A stretch of 64,000 bases of DNA from Eucommia ulmoides (lineage: Eukaryota > Streptophyta > Magnoliopsida > Garryales > Eucommiaceae), in NCBI GenBank assembly GCA_016647705.1, contig CM028335.1, forward strand, positions 23,910,905 to 23,974,904. Direction: 5' to 3'. The notes below the pieces were generated by a model. That model did not search any database. It was given only the letters and a program-made list of their open reading frames with translations, and was not told where the DNA came from. A program made the position numbers and the translations under genes. Each line of letters opens with the position of its first letter. Positions within the stretch are counted from its first letter, which is position 1. Shown here piece by piece: positions 32,964 to 44,891 of the stretch.

Positions 32964-33379
32964 TCTTAGACCTTGCTAGGAGATCTTCAAGATCATCCTT
33001 CTATTTACCTTCATTTTACTCAAGTTTACTTCTAAAACCCTTTGTTAGTTTGTCTTTCTTTCTAAAAGAACAAATGTCTTATTACTTTGAGGTTTGAATT
33101 TGTATAGGTCGACCACCACTGTAATAGGAATTTTAGCGGGTCATAGTTGACTTTTTACACCCTTTACTCGAGGAAGAAGTACCCCGACTATCACCTATTC
33201 CTCCAGGGATGTGGCTTCAAGGACTTTCTCTCTATTCAGGCCTCCGATATGGATCATGGATTCCTAATGCCCTAATCAAGCAATGGTTCTTGACAACAAA
33301 TTCTCTTCACCTAGTTTGTAGAGAATTGGTGCCGACACCCCTCGACTGGGTGATTATTACCAAATTTAGGTTCCGAGGG

Positions 33380-36300
33380 TGAGCCTTTCCTTTGAAAGAG
33401 ACATCATGGGCAGAGTTCAAGATGCTCCCGGGTGTTATACCAGTGGGGGCGTGGATCAGAGAACTTATTCCACATAGTCGCTTAGTATCCAAAACGGTGT
33501 TCACACTTCCAGCTCCTGAGGACCCGATATTGAGGGACCGGTACTATCGCATCCTACTGCTTCTGTTTCTCAGTGGGACTTTCATGGCTTCTTCGAATTC
33601 TACCATCTCTCTTTGCTTCATAGAGACTTTGAGCGATTTGGCCGGCTTGGTAAAGCTTTACTGGGAGAGCTTCACCTCTACAACCTTCTTGGCAGGGATG
33701 CGCTCTTGTACATTAGCTCGAGTTGGCAGCGTCACAGGTTTTTGGTTGTTTATACCCGTGAGTTCATTTTAAAATCATTTTACTTCTTCGTTATGTCCTT
33801 TTTTTCTATTACTTAGTTGCTTTTGTTTCTTTCATTTTTCTTGAAGTTTTGGGTATATGAGTACCTTTCTTCATGTCGCCCTTATTCTACTGTAGAGGAT
33901 TGTTTACCCCGCGGGGCAAAGTAGCATTACTCCGTCTTGGAGTAGGGGTTTTCCTTCCGTAATCATATGGTGGCTCACACTCAGCTAGCGTTCCTGGCAT
34001 GCAGAGATATCATCTGGCAGCCATATCGCTAAGAAACTCATTGAGCGGAGATGCTTCCTACGATAACACTATCGACTTAGCACTGTATGTTCAAAGGTCT
34101 ATCTTCCTAGGAGTTTTACACAGGTGAGAGAGCTATACCTCAGATTTCTAGTAGGTTGTACCAGCCTCTTGATCCTCCGGCGGTGCAATTTGGTTAACAT
34201 TATAGATCCTAACATACTTGATTCAGCGATTCCAACAGACGTGCTAGTTGTTCCCCCGATTTCTAAAGATAACTACCTACAGTGGTTTTCACTTCTATCG
34301 ATTAGCCCTCAGATGGACGTAGCACACTTGGTGGGTGGTACCTTGCTAAGCCTCAAGGTTCTTACATTCTGGGCAAGTCGCATTGACAAGGAGGTGGTTC
34401 TGACCACGAAGCTTATTGCTATCAAGGCTGAGAAAAATGCTCTTAGAGAGGAGTGTGATTAACGTCGCCAGCATGGTAAGGATTTATAGGGATAGATCCT
34501 AAGACTTCATGTATTATTATTAGATTACCATACTCTGATTCCTCCACTTGAGATTCGCACAGATACTCCTAGCATGGCAGAGTTTATGGCTGACCTAGAG
34601 GTTTTTATCCCTTTTGGTATGCCAGCCCCACCTACTAGGGGTTTAGGAGGGGGTATGGACTAACCCACATTAGACCCTCGATAGGCACCGACATTTTCTT
34701 TTTCTTTAGTTATACATCTATATTCTTTTGGGGATATGTATTGTATAGTTGTACATGTATCAGTTTTGGATATGTATTATAGTGGATGTATTATTTTTGG
34801 ATATGTATCACGGTAGATGTAGTTGTATATGTATCAGGATGGATGCACATATGTTTTTCTTTCTTGATGTATACTATACTCTTTATTATTGTATTTATGC
34901 ATGGGATATATATGTATCATTTTAGTTCTTTATATTCATTATCAGTGGTGGAATATTGGTAGTATAGATACTTATCTTGATAAAAGACTTATCTCCACTT
35001 TTTTTGATTAATTAGCATGTATTTCTTCAAATATATTATGCTCATTTCTTTCTAAAACATAAATAAATCTAATAATGATGAAAAGATTTTATGCATGAAT
35101 TTTCTATATCATATCAGGATATTCTGTCAGGTTGTTTTGGATGATATCCCTTTTCTCGAGAAAAAAGTAAGCGATTAGCTCGCCTTTCTAAAAAAGGTCA
35201 GTTATCCTATCATACTATCTATTCCCTAGAGTTGGGGAGACCTAGTAGCATTATAGCTCAGTCTGGACATATAGGACCATTTTGAATTAATTATGCAATT
35301 TTTTAAGGGAATTTAAAATGTACTTGACATACCTTGCTTTTTTGGAATATGTGTAGATGATATTTTCTTTGAGTGAATTTTCTCCAGGCGGTTCCTCCAT
35401 AGCTATTCATATCAGGTTGTCCTTTTATTAGACAAGCTATTTTTCTCTGTTCGACTGGGTAGAGTCATTAACCTCGGCTAAGTCGGCACTTCTACAGTCC
35501 ACACTTGGTTATATCTTGAAGCTTCACTGGGTGACTGTAGATGGGCCATTTGTCAAGAGCTTGGCGTGCCTATGTGTACCAGCTTCTTCATGCTTCTTTT
35601 TTGGGGTAATTGAGCTGACTCCATGTCTCAATGAGGTGTTACTTTTTCTTGGACTTCCTTTGATAGGAGAGATTTCTCATCTTCCACTATCATCATCAAA
35701 GACTCGGTTATCGCAGGTTCTAGGAGTGAAGCGAAAACACTTACCGTTTTGCCAGATGATCCACGAGGAATTCTTAGAGTTTAACGCGATCCAAAGGTGG
35801 TTCTCAGACATTAACGGATATCTAGACTACAGGGACATGTAGAGCAGTTATGAAGACTGGCAAGGGCGCCAGATGATCATATTGGTTGCTTTGCTGCTAC
35901 AGGAGACACAGTTCCCTATGAAGGAAAGTGATCTCTCAAGTTAGACGATCATCTTGGCAGAGATGATGCTCTCTAATTCCTCCTGTATGATAGTCTCTCT
36001 CATATAAGTAGAGTTACAACAAACGTTGACTACTTGTCAGGATGGTAGCCACTATTTTAGCAGGAGCTGTGCATTACTGAATATATGATTAACTTCCCAT
36101 TTGATTCGACTACCCATAGCGACTAGGTGCTCAGATGATCCCATAGTTGGTTAGCTATCCTCTCAGTTCCCTTCAATTACCCAACGTCTTGGCTATCCTC
36201 TAGATTGGGCGACATTTTTGGTAGAGATGGTTAGCTCAAGTGTAGTATGGACTACGAGACATACAATATCGATTGATATTCTCTTGGATTGCATGGACTT

Positions 36301-36660
36301 ACCCTTCATTCCTCTTCTGGGATTTTGAGGCTGCATTCCATAAATTCCTAGACGAGTGCTTTGTTAATTTGGTAGGACTCAACATATTCTGTTGGTCGAT
36401 GGCACGATTGTAACTCGCTACACTTTCGAGTATGAAGACGGGGCTCGAGATACCGCAACCTATGCTCAGTGAGAGTGTCGTCGCTTAACATACGACAGGA
36501 CTTATTTTTCAGCACATCTATTTGCGGCCACAGAGTATATGATCTGGATGGACCTTCACTATCATCCCATGGTCTCATAGTCCGTTGAAATATCCATGGT
36601 CGAGGCTTCCTTTTTGTTGGTGGAAAATGTTTCATCTACCTCAGACTACCCCTCCACTTT
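33380..36660 (+). pseudogene. Plant-mobile-domain-like ORF zone (Tat-associated), broken
   Basis: Frames at 33392-33772, 34124-34462 and 35516-35842 show related character. The clearest is 35516-35842, where ELTPCLNEVLLFLGLPLIGE resembles the eLtPTleEv..lLglp motif of plant mobile domain (PMD) and DUF7745-type proteins, which occur both as host genes and as extra ORFs in Tat-lineage gypsy elements. The zone is GC-richer than its surroundings. It carries many breaks and is old. The strand is opposite to the gag remnant at 38760-39700. Confidence 0.45.
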
Positions 36661-38759
36661 CACAGAAGAAGAGTTCGCCTGGATCTGCTCCTGCCTAGAG
36701 GCTCCGGATTATGTGCAATCCTTATGCTCATCTTTTACGCGATGATTATATGCCACTAGCTACTTTTGATTGGTCTTCTTGTAATTTGCTTGCTTTTTGT
36801 TGTACTTAAAACATTAGTAGTTCTACCTAGTATTTAGTGTGTGAAGCTTTAGTGCTTTGCTATTTATTTTAAATCTGTCTTATGTATATTGTGTTAATTG
36901 TTTAGATTGGTAGTTAATGTTTATTATGTCTTTCGTGATTCCAATTTTTGGAGTTAGGTTAAATACCCTTTGCCTTTAGCAATCCAAAAGTAACTTCTAC
37001 TATATCGATAAAATGGGAAAAAGGTTACTTGGCGCTTTGCTCAGGCTTTCTTCTTGGCTCGAGAATCTTGATAACGGGAATTACTGTCTTCCTTTGAATG
37101 ACAAATTTTGTATTCTTTTTTACACTTTTCATCATTCTAGTACTTTTGTCCTTCTTTATCCCGTTTTTTTTTCCAATCTTAGGGGTAGCAAATCATCTTA
37201 GGTTAATTTCTATCACTTTTGTTTTCCTAGATTTCCTTTAGTTTAGATTTTAGTGTCTCGACTTATCGTCTTTATCACACTTTTCTATATGTCCCTCTTT
37301 ATCTCTTACATGATTCTTTAACTAAAGTATGCTTTCAATATCCATATTCTAGCATTCAAAAATTGGTTTACTATCATAATCCTTTACATAGAAAAAATTA
37401 AGAATATGGTAAGTATAATTTTAATAGGAATTTGGAGCAGTCACCTTAGTAGTTTGTTATCCAGAATCACCTAGTCCAATTCCATCAAGTTTCAATATTT
37501 AAATTTTCTAAGATTGTTATTTGGATTACCTAGGCCCTTTATGTTACTCGAGGTTTTTTCGATGGTTCTGCTTCACTTCTTATGTCTTGAACTAAGGGCA
37601 GACGGAATGGACCTTCCCGAGATGACTCAGATGAGGGAGAATAGAAGTGATGGAGAAATAAATGTTAGTTAATGACGACTAACAAATGTTATTTTATCCT
37701 GGTAGTGTTAAGAGAATTTTTTGTTATTTTTCTTGACTCTAGGAAGTAGGGTGTCATACTTTCTACATAATCCATGTACTGAGCTTTGGGTAGTGATCCC
37801 GATTCAGTTGGCCCAAGTCACTAGGTGTTGAGACACCCCAACGACTTAATACTTGGATTATATAAATAGCGTGATTCACTTAACTGCTTTCGTGTGACCA
37901 CTTAGTGTTTAGAAACTTTTTGAGACCAGTCTTTGTTTATTATTATTTTTTTCTCTTAACACATACTTTCAGTATTTTACATTTTTAGAGAATTAGGGTA
38001 ACTTGAGTTAGTCTCAAGGTCTTCACTGGTTTCATCCTTATCCCGACTACTTTCCCATCATTAGGTATTATCTTGATGAAGTCTCATTGTCTTCTGCCAT
38101 TCTTGGTTGTCTTCAATTCTACAAGGTTCCTCCTACTTTTACATTAGGTAGGTTTCCATGTACTTCTGAATTGGTTATGTCTAGATAAAATATTAGTTTA
38201 TATTAGTCAATCCTTCTTTGTTCAACTACCCAATCTTTCAAGAATTTTTCTTAGACAGGTTTAGGCTCTAAGACTTTATCTATCATATCATGAATCTTCC
38301 GTAATTTTTTTCCTTCTTTTCGGTTGAGGAGGTCTTTTATACTTCTTCAAGGTTACTTGGACATTTCTAGGTTGGAACATGTGTAGTGATTCCATAACAG
38401 GGCTCCTAAGTTTTCCTCCTAACTTTCTTAGATTTTATTGTCAATATATCACCATCGTTTCGTTGAAACAAGACTTTCCTTTTAACGTTACTTTGGATTA
38501 TATCCCACCTAAACCATAGTTATCATAACCTTAGTTTTTTCTATAGCGTATAAAACTATGATAGACATGTTAGCTGTTGAAAACTAGAAATAGAAATTCG
38601 AGACAAACTTTAGGTAGATAATAATGTATTTTATAATAGTAGGGTTATACCTTAATCACTTATGGATATCATCTGAACACCAAAATTCCCTACTTAAGGA
38701 AAGCTAAGAAAAATAAATGGCTAGATAGATACCAAAATACAATTTGCTTACTACTCCCT
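36661..38759. other. Old non-coding Tat-like spacer
   Basis: AT-rich, without a supported gene. The segment at 37775-37880 is a copy of 915-1010. The frame at 37013-37201 has no domain. Confidence 0.4.
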
Positions 38760-39700
38760 TTTATCCTAACCTAGTTCATGATTCCATCGAAGTTGATCGC
38801 TCCATTCTGAATGAGGTCCTCAATATGGTTTAGCAAAGAGTAGCACTAATCGATATGATGACCTATTCCTCCAGAATGATACTCGCAGAAGGCATTCGGG
38901 TTGAACTGTGGAGAATGCGGGTTAGGTCAGTGGGGAGAAAAAGGTATACGTAGTTTATCAATGAGGCATTGGTGGTATATCTGAGAGGGAGGAGCGGGAA
39001 GTGTGGTGAAACTTCTATGCTCCTAGGAGGCTTGAGTGTTAGCAAAGTGAGGTGCAGAGGTAAAAGCTCGACGCTTGGGATGCGCCCGCTTTTCAGTAGA
39101 GGTCGAGTACAGATTTATGTTCCTTAACTGACTACTAGGTATAGATTGTCCTAGTTCCTTAATGGTTTGACCCCGGTTGTAGATTTGATCCCACATTTTG
39201 GACAGTTCTCCTTATACTACATCTTGTTTAGGGACTTCTTCTTCGGATTGCTGATAAACCATTACTTTAATCATCGACTCTGTGTCAGAGGTCCACTCGT
39301 TTACTAAGTCTTTTTCATCGTCGACATTATCTTTATACTCATCTTCCCATTTGCAGCAAATTTGTCAACATGCTTTATGGGCCCCGAATAGGTTACCCAG
39401 TAGGCTTTCTCACAATTTCCTAGGGCAATCCATTTTTCGTGTAGGGGTTTAGGATAATTCTCCAAAGTCCTAGGTTATCGAAGTTGTTACAAGGCATCAT
39501 TTATACTATAAATCCAGGGGATTCATCTTCGTGGGTCCTAGGTGGGGATACGGGGTTCTTAATTTTCCCGAGAAATGGTGCCAGGTTCTTTTCGTTTGCG
39601 AATTTCTTCAAGGCACCTATTGTCTCTTGCATCTTAGCATGGAGACATGACATCGATCCCATCTTAGTATCTCTAGCATACGAACTCTAGGATAGCTATT
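38760..39700 (-). pseudogene. Tat-lineage gag remnant
   Basis: Read on the minus strand around 38790-38890, the sequence encodes a C-x2-H ... H ... C-x2-L pattern (CEYH, later GHH, then CYSLLNH) followed closely by EDLIQNGAINF. This is the zinc-binding and linker motif of Tat/Ogre gag (C.yH...gH.te.C..L...i..Li..G.i.f). Upstream in the sense direction lies a longer stretch that could be the rest of gag. It is clearly broken in several places and old. Confidence 0.5.
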
Positions 39701-40439
39701 CGACAAAGGCTACTTTCAGATGTTTAGCTATCGTGGACTCTTTGTTTATTTAAAGGCGAAGGTAATTTATTCTTGTTCTTTCCTGCGACTTTCTTCGTAT
39801 CAATACCGAGTAAGCTGGCAATGCATAGAATAGAACAAGAACTCTTACACCGATTATTAAGCCCCTACTTATCCTAGAAGTTTTATTTTGTCTACCTAAT
39901 ATGACAATTATATAAATAACTATACAGAAGATAAAAACAAAATCTCTCTCCAAGATAAGTGTCCTAAACAAAACCGTGTTTTGGTTATTTCTCTATCCTA
40001 GGATCAATATACGTGGTTCATGGATTTTCTTCCAGCGCATCCTAGAAAGCTCAGTTCACAGACCTTCAAACCTCCAGCGTCCCTGGGAGAACATCCATCG
40101 TTGGTTGGTGGTCCGAGCGAGACAAGGTTCATAGCCAGATCCCAGGGGAGAAACCTCGCGGCCTTGCTTCTACTAACTCTTCTTTCTATCCTAATGGTTT
40201 TCAGGACTTAGTTCGATGTGACGAAATAACTTACGTTAGCCCCTACTGCAGGCCTATCTATCCCTAAGAGGGTTACGACTTGGGTTTTCATCATGATATG
40301 CAATGCAATAGTAAGTGCTCATGCATTGGAGAGAGTATATGAAAATAAAATATGAGAATTTTAAATACAGTATTGAAAGATAGTAATGTAAAAGTAATAA
40401 AAAACAATAAAAATATACATGCCAAGATAAACAGGATAT
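39701..40439. other. Unassigned spacer
   Basis: I see nothing definite. Frames at 39750-39971 and 40020-40211 have no recognisable domain. Confidence 0.35.
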
Positions 40440-40606
40440 GTAAAATAAATTTTAACTTCATTTTTTATTATTATTATCATTACTATTTAGCTATTTATTA
40501 TTTATTTATTATTATTCATTATTATATTTATATTATTATTATTATATTATTATATTATTTTATTCTTATATTATTATTTTATTTATTTATTTATTATTTT
40601 TACTAT
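40440..40606. repeat. ATT/ATTT-rich low-complexity tract
   Basis: Mixed (ATT)n and (ATTT)n runs, ending exactly where the left LTR of element D begins. The open frame over it is low complexity and not a gene. Confidence 0.85.
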
Positions 40607-41559
40607 TGTTCGCCCAAAGAGCTACTCTAAAAAGATGGTGAATTGGTTAGTAACAAAAATTTAAACAATTTAATTTTTCGACAATTAATTATCAAATAAT
40701 CATTTTTTCCTAAATCAATTATTATCTTCGTTACGCAGCGGAAAAGTGTTTAATTCTAAGTGCACACCCATACACAATATAATAAAAATAAAGAATGTAG
40801 TACACCAAGATATATCCAGGTTTAGCAAGCTAGCCTTGCCTAATCCAGTTCTCCAAGCTCCACGGAGATTCACAACCTCTAAACCCTTGTTTCCTTTAAT
40901 GGAAGAAACCAAACCCATACAACGATTCTTTTCCCAAGCTCAGAGTCAACCTCTATAATTTTTCTTTTCCCAGGCTCAAGAAGAACCTTATCTATTTACC
41001 AGATTAAAGACTAACCTAATTCTATTACAGGAAGAATCAAAACCTCAGCATACTCACAAGTATCATTTTCACAAGTAAGAATTGAACCTTTACAATTTAC
41101 TAAAAAATAATTTAATTACAGGCATAATCAAAACCTAGTTCTTTTCAATAGAAAATAATAACCTAGCCTCTTTACTTAGGACAAATATTAAACCTTGATC
41201 TTTTTCACAAGAAAAAGATTGAAACCTAGCTACTCTAACTAGACACCGGCCCAACCGTGTCTAATCTACTCAAACTCATAAATACAGAAAAATATGAGTT
41301 TCTTTCCACAAGGAGCTTCTACCACCTCAATACAGATATATTCGATTAATGTCCCAAAATTTACAATGTGATAGATTCCATGTGAGGCAAATTAATATCT
41401 AATTAATAAACAATGTGGGTAGCACAAATTAAAGCACGTAATTAGATAAACACATAAAAATCATTTTAAAAAGATTTTCAGGCTTTTACGTTTGAAAAGG
41501 ATTTTCTAATGATCTTAAATCCAAGTAAGAAATAATAATATGAAATAAAAATAGAGAAC
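40607..41559 (-). repeat. Left LTR of D, first part
   Basis: Starts TGTTCGCCCAAAGAGCTAC, the same subfamily as the right LTR (tgttggcccaaagagcta at 57656). It is interrupted by D2 at 41560; agaac at 41555-41559 is the target duplication of D2. The frames at 40715-40958 are LTR by-products, seen again at 57764-58028. Confidence 0.8.
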
Positions 41560-41762
41560 TGTTGGCCCAGTGATCTACCTAAGAAGAGGGGTGAATTAGG
41601 TAGATATAAAAATTTAAGCAAGTATTTATCCTTCAACACTTAAAGAATCAAATAATTAATTTAATCCTAAATTAATTATTATTTCTATATAGCAACAATT
41701 AAGTGTTATATAAACTAGGTGCACAGCCGAACAACAAAAAATAAATAACGTTAGAATGCAGC

Positions 41763-43290
41763 TGATAGGTATGAAAAACCTATCTATTTCTAAACCAGAT
41801 TTGTTAGTTCTCAAGCATTTTAGTTATATTTAATTGTGTTTTAGTGTGTTTTAGTGTAGAACAGGGAAATGACATCAAAGGGCGAGAAACAAGTGAAAAC
41901 GGTGGAGAAACGGTGAAAAAAATGTGCAAAACAGGGTTTCGGTGAATGAAGACCACCGCCTAAGCGGAAGTTCCACCGCTTAGGCAGAAAAGAGGCAGAA
42001 TGTTGGAGTGCTGAAAGGCTGAACCACCGCCTAGGCGAGAAAACCACCGCTTAGGCGAGAAAAGATCAGAATGGTATGCCCGCAGCCACCGCCTAAGCGG
42101 AAAAACCATCGCTTAGGCGAAATCACCGACAGACGTTAACCGACTTAAAGCCACCGCCCGAGCGATGAACTACCGCTTAGGCGGTGACACTCTGCATAGA
42201 AATATCTGTTTTCAGATATTTTGAAGATATTTCCAACCCTTACCTATAAAACCCCTTTCTCCCCCAATTGCTAAAGAGGTTAGAACCCCTTACACGTGAG
42301 AGGAGGCTCCGGTTGACAACTAGAGAGTTCTCCTTCCACCTTAGTTAGGATTAGGAAGTAGATTAGATTAGTTTAGGAAGTGTTCTTGGCCAATCATTGA
42401 AGAGACAAAAGAGGAAGTTTATCAACGAAAAAGAGGAAGCTCGGGAAGATCGTTCTTTGGCGAAAGTGGACTACTCCACTTTGAGATTTGGCTTTTCTTC
42501 CCTTGTTTCCATCTTTGTATTTAAATATTTATAGTTGATAATGATGATCTCCTCTTGATTTATGTTTTATTGGTTAAGAACATATTAGTGTAATTTAGAG
42601 ATTAGTTAGGAAAAGGTGTAGTTGTGTAAATACTCGTTTGGTTTAATATATGTTTCTTTAACGGTTGCTGTTTTAAATCCGATTGTGTTTATCATTTGAT
42701 GAAGATCTTAATATATTTGTAACGGTATTAGTATTGGATTTGAGAATCTAGGGTTTGACATTCGGGAGAGGTAACTCTGGATTTGGACTAGGGTAAACAC
42801 ATCGTTACGACCTAACGACCCAGGAGGGCGTTAGTTAGTGTGCAGTCGATGACGTTGGGTCAAGAATCACGCGGCCTAGAGTCGTTAAGACATTTAGGAA
42901 GACCTCTTTGTCGACACAAAGTCGCGTATTCTCCCGTCTTACACTCAGAAGAGGTAGCGGAGGAGTTTACGAATCGAGATTGTCGGATACCTAAACTCCG
43001 TTATTGTTAATCGAACGAAATCAAATGTGTATTAAGTGAACGAAATCTATCCCTAATTAATCAACCTAGTTAGAATTAACCCACTAATTGTAATTTAGCT
43101 TAGTTTAATTTCAATTCACGTCTTTTGTCGTCAAGATAACACGAGACTACGTCAATTGTGGTATTCAATTCAATTATTCACACTTTTCTCTGTGGGAACG
43201 ATATCAGATCTTCAAAGATCCACTATATTAAAACTTTAGACCTCGTATACTTGCGAGCGTACGTAGGCGTGCACAAAATTGCACCTACCA
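41763..43290 (+). repeat. Left LTR of C
   Basis: TGATAGGTATG..CACCTACCA, 1528 bp. Motif array at 41950-42190 and TATA box at about 42243. Downstream blocks such as gggtttgacattcgggagag match the Y LTR at 26402 onwards. Confidence 0.9.
41950..42252 (+). promoter_or_regulatory. Paired CCACCGCCTAAGCGG array and TATA of C LTR
   Basis: Eight motifs in four close pairs (near 41953/41970, 42023/42042, 42088/42106 and 42152/42170), each an imperfect palindrome of the form CCACCGC-YTARGCGG. They end about 55 bases before tacctataaaacccc (42242-42256). The right LTR has the same array at about 47955-48190. Confidence 0.6.
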
Positions 43291-43296
43291 AGTTTT

Positions 43297-43314
43297 TAGC
43301 GCCGTTGCCGGGGA
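43297..43314 (+). other. Primer binding site of C (tRNA-Asp type)
   Basis: tagcgccgttgccgggga, one mismatch from the tRNA-Asp-complementary sequence, six bases after the LTR end. Confidence 0.85.
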
Positions 43315-43989
43315 TTAATGTGAATTTTATTTGAATATTGCAAAAGAAACACGGTATCGGCCCAGAACTTAAGTTTTATATAGAAAAAGAAAATGTATCG
43401 TTTCCTAGTCCGTCAACACACCAAGTCTTTGGCGTTGTAGACATGAGATTAGTATGAATTCTAAGTTGATATTGCGACTAAGTGGTCAAGTGTTAATCCT
43501 GACATTTATATTTGTTTTTTTTTTTAATTTTTATTTTTATTTCATTGTGATAATGAGATCAAGCGGTGCGAGAAATGATGAAGATTGGAACTCTTAAATC
43601 TTAATCCCGAGATGGAGCTTGTTGAAAATGATAAGGACTGAGAGGAGACGCCGACTTCAAAGCCATGATCTTGATCCGACTAAGTATTTCAGCCCAAATT
43701 CCTTGTCTATGGGGAATTTTGGTGAAAAATACTTAGTAACACAAAAGTCCAGCTGGGGACGATAACTCAAGCGCTATTATTTTGAAATGAAACTTAGGGT
43801 ATCAAATTACCCGATTTTTGTTACTATTTATTTGATTATTTATTCTTTTTGGAAGTCGGTATAGCTTCGGAACGTGTTCGGCAGTGAATTTAGGAGTGTG
43901 GATGCTTGGGGAAGTATTCTAAATCTAAACACGTTGAACAAGCGAAGTGAAAACGTAAAGGGTGGAGCCGTCTTTTGAAAATTTGAGAA

Positions 43990-44360
43990 AAACATTAAAG
44001 TGGGAGCTAAAGGCCCACCGCCCAAGGGGTAAACCACCGCTCAGGCAGTAAAAATACAGAGAAGGTGTTTTTCAGGTAAAAAGGCCCACCGCCCAAGCGG
44101 TGAACCATAGCTCAAGCGGTAAAAATATAGGTTGCACCAAATTTTCAAAATATGCTCCACCGCTTAGGCGGAAAATCCACCGCCTAAGCGGAATTTCGTC
44201 AGAAGGTTTGATTTTAAAGAAAATAGTTCCACCACTCAAGCGGTGAATCCACCGCCTAAGCGGTGAACCTTCTGCTATTAAAAACAGCCCGTCGCTCAAA
44301 AATTAAAAACGCAAGGTTCCCTCCCCAAATCCTCCACCTTCTCTCTAAAACTTCACTCCC
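43990..44360 (+). promoter_or_regulatory. Putative internal promoter of the C cassette
   Basis: A second set of eight CCACCGCc.aGCGGtg motifs in four pairs (about 44015-44268) is followed within ten bases by ctattaaaaac, a TATA-like box at about 44274, and by a CT-rich leader with ttccctccccaaatcctcca at about 44317. This repeats the LTR layout in miniature. Possible 5'-UTR intron: gtaagt at 44531 and ttgtag ending at 44888, just before the ATG at 44892. Promoter and intron are inference. Confidence 0.4.
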
Positions 44361-44891
44361 AAACCATTCCAAATCTCTAAAATCATCCGTCCATTACCAA
44401 AAGTGGTCATTTCCATCACGATTCAACCTCCAAGAATCGGATTTCAACCCCTATTTCCGAAAATCAAGGGTTTTGAGTGAAAGGTGCGATTTCTTCGTTT
44501 TCTTTTGATTGGACCATTATTTCGCAACAAGTAAGTTTATTTTACATTACATTTAGTTTAGTTGTTGAAATTATTGGTTGGTTTGCATGATTCTATCAAA
44601 GAAATCAATGGATTTTGAAATTTTGCCCAAAAACCTTTAACCCTAGTTTCGCGATTTCGAAGTTCAATGGGTTTTTGGTTTGATTCTTGATGATACACAT
44701 GTTTAATTGGATTGGTTGAGTGTCTAAACTAATATAGGATGGCACATTTGTTAAATTTGTTTGAAAAATTCAAATGGGTATTCGTTTTGGGATGTATGTG
44801 TTCATGACAAAGTGATTAGGGAGGTTTATGTTTTTCAAATGTTCAAATATGATGAGGTTGTATTGGGTTTTTGTGATTGTGATTGTAGGAA

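Noticed and set aside
40352-40630. Open frame of 92 codons
   Set aside because: It reads through an ATT/ATTT-rich tract, producing Tyr/Ile/Leu runs.
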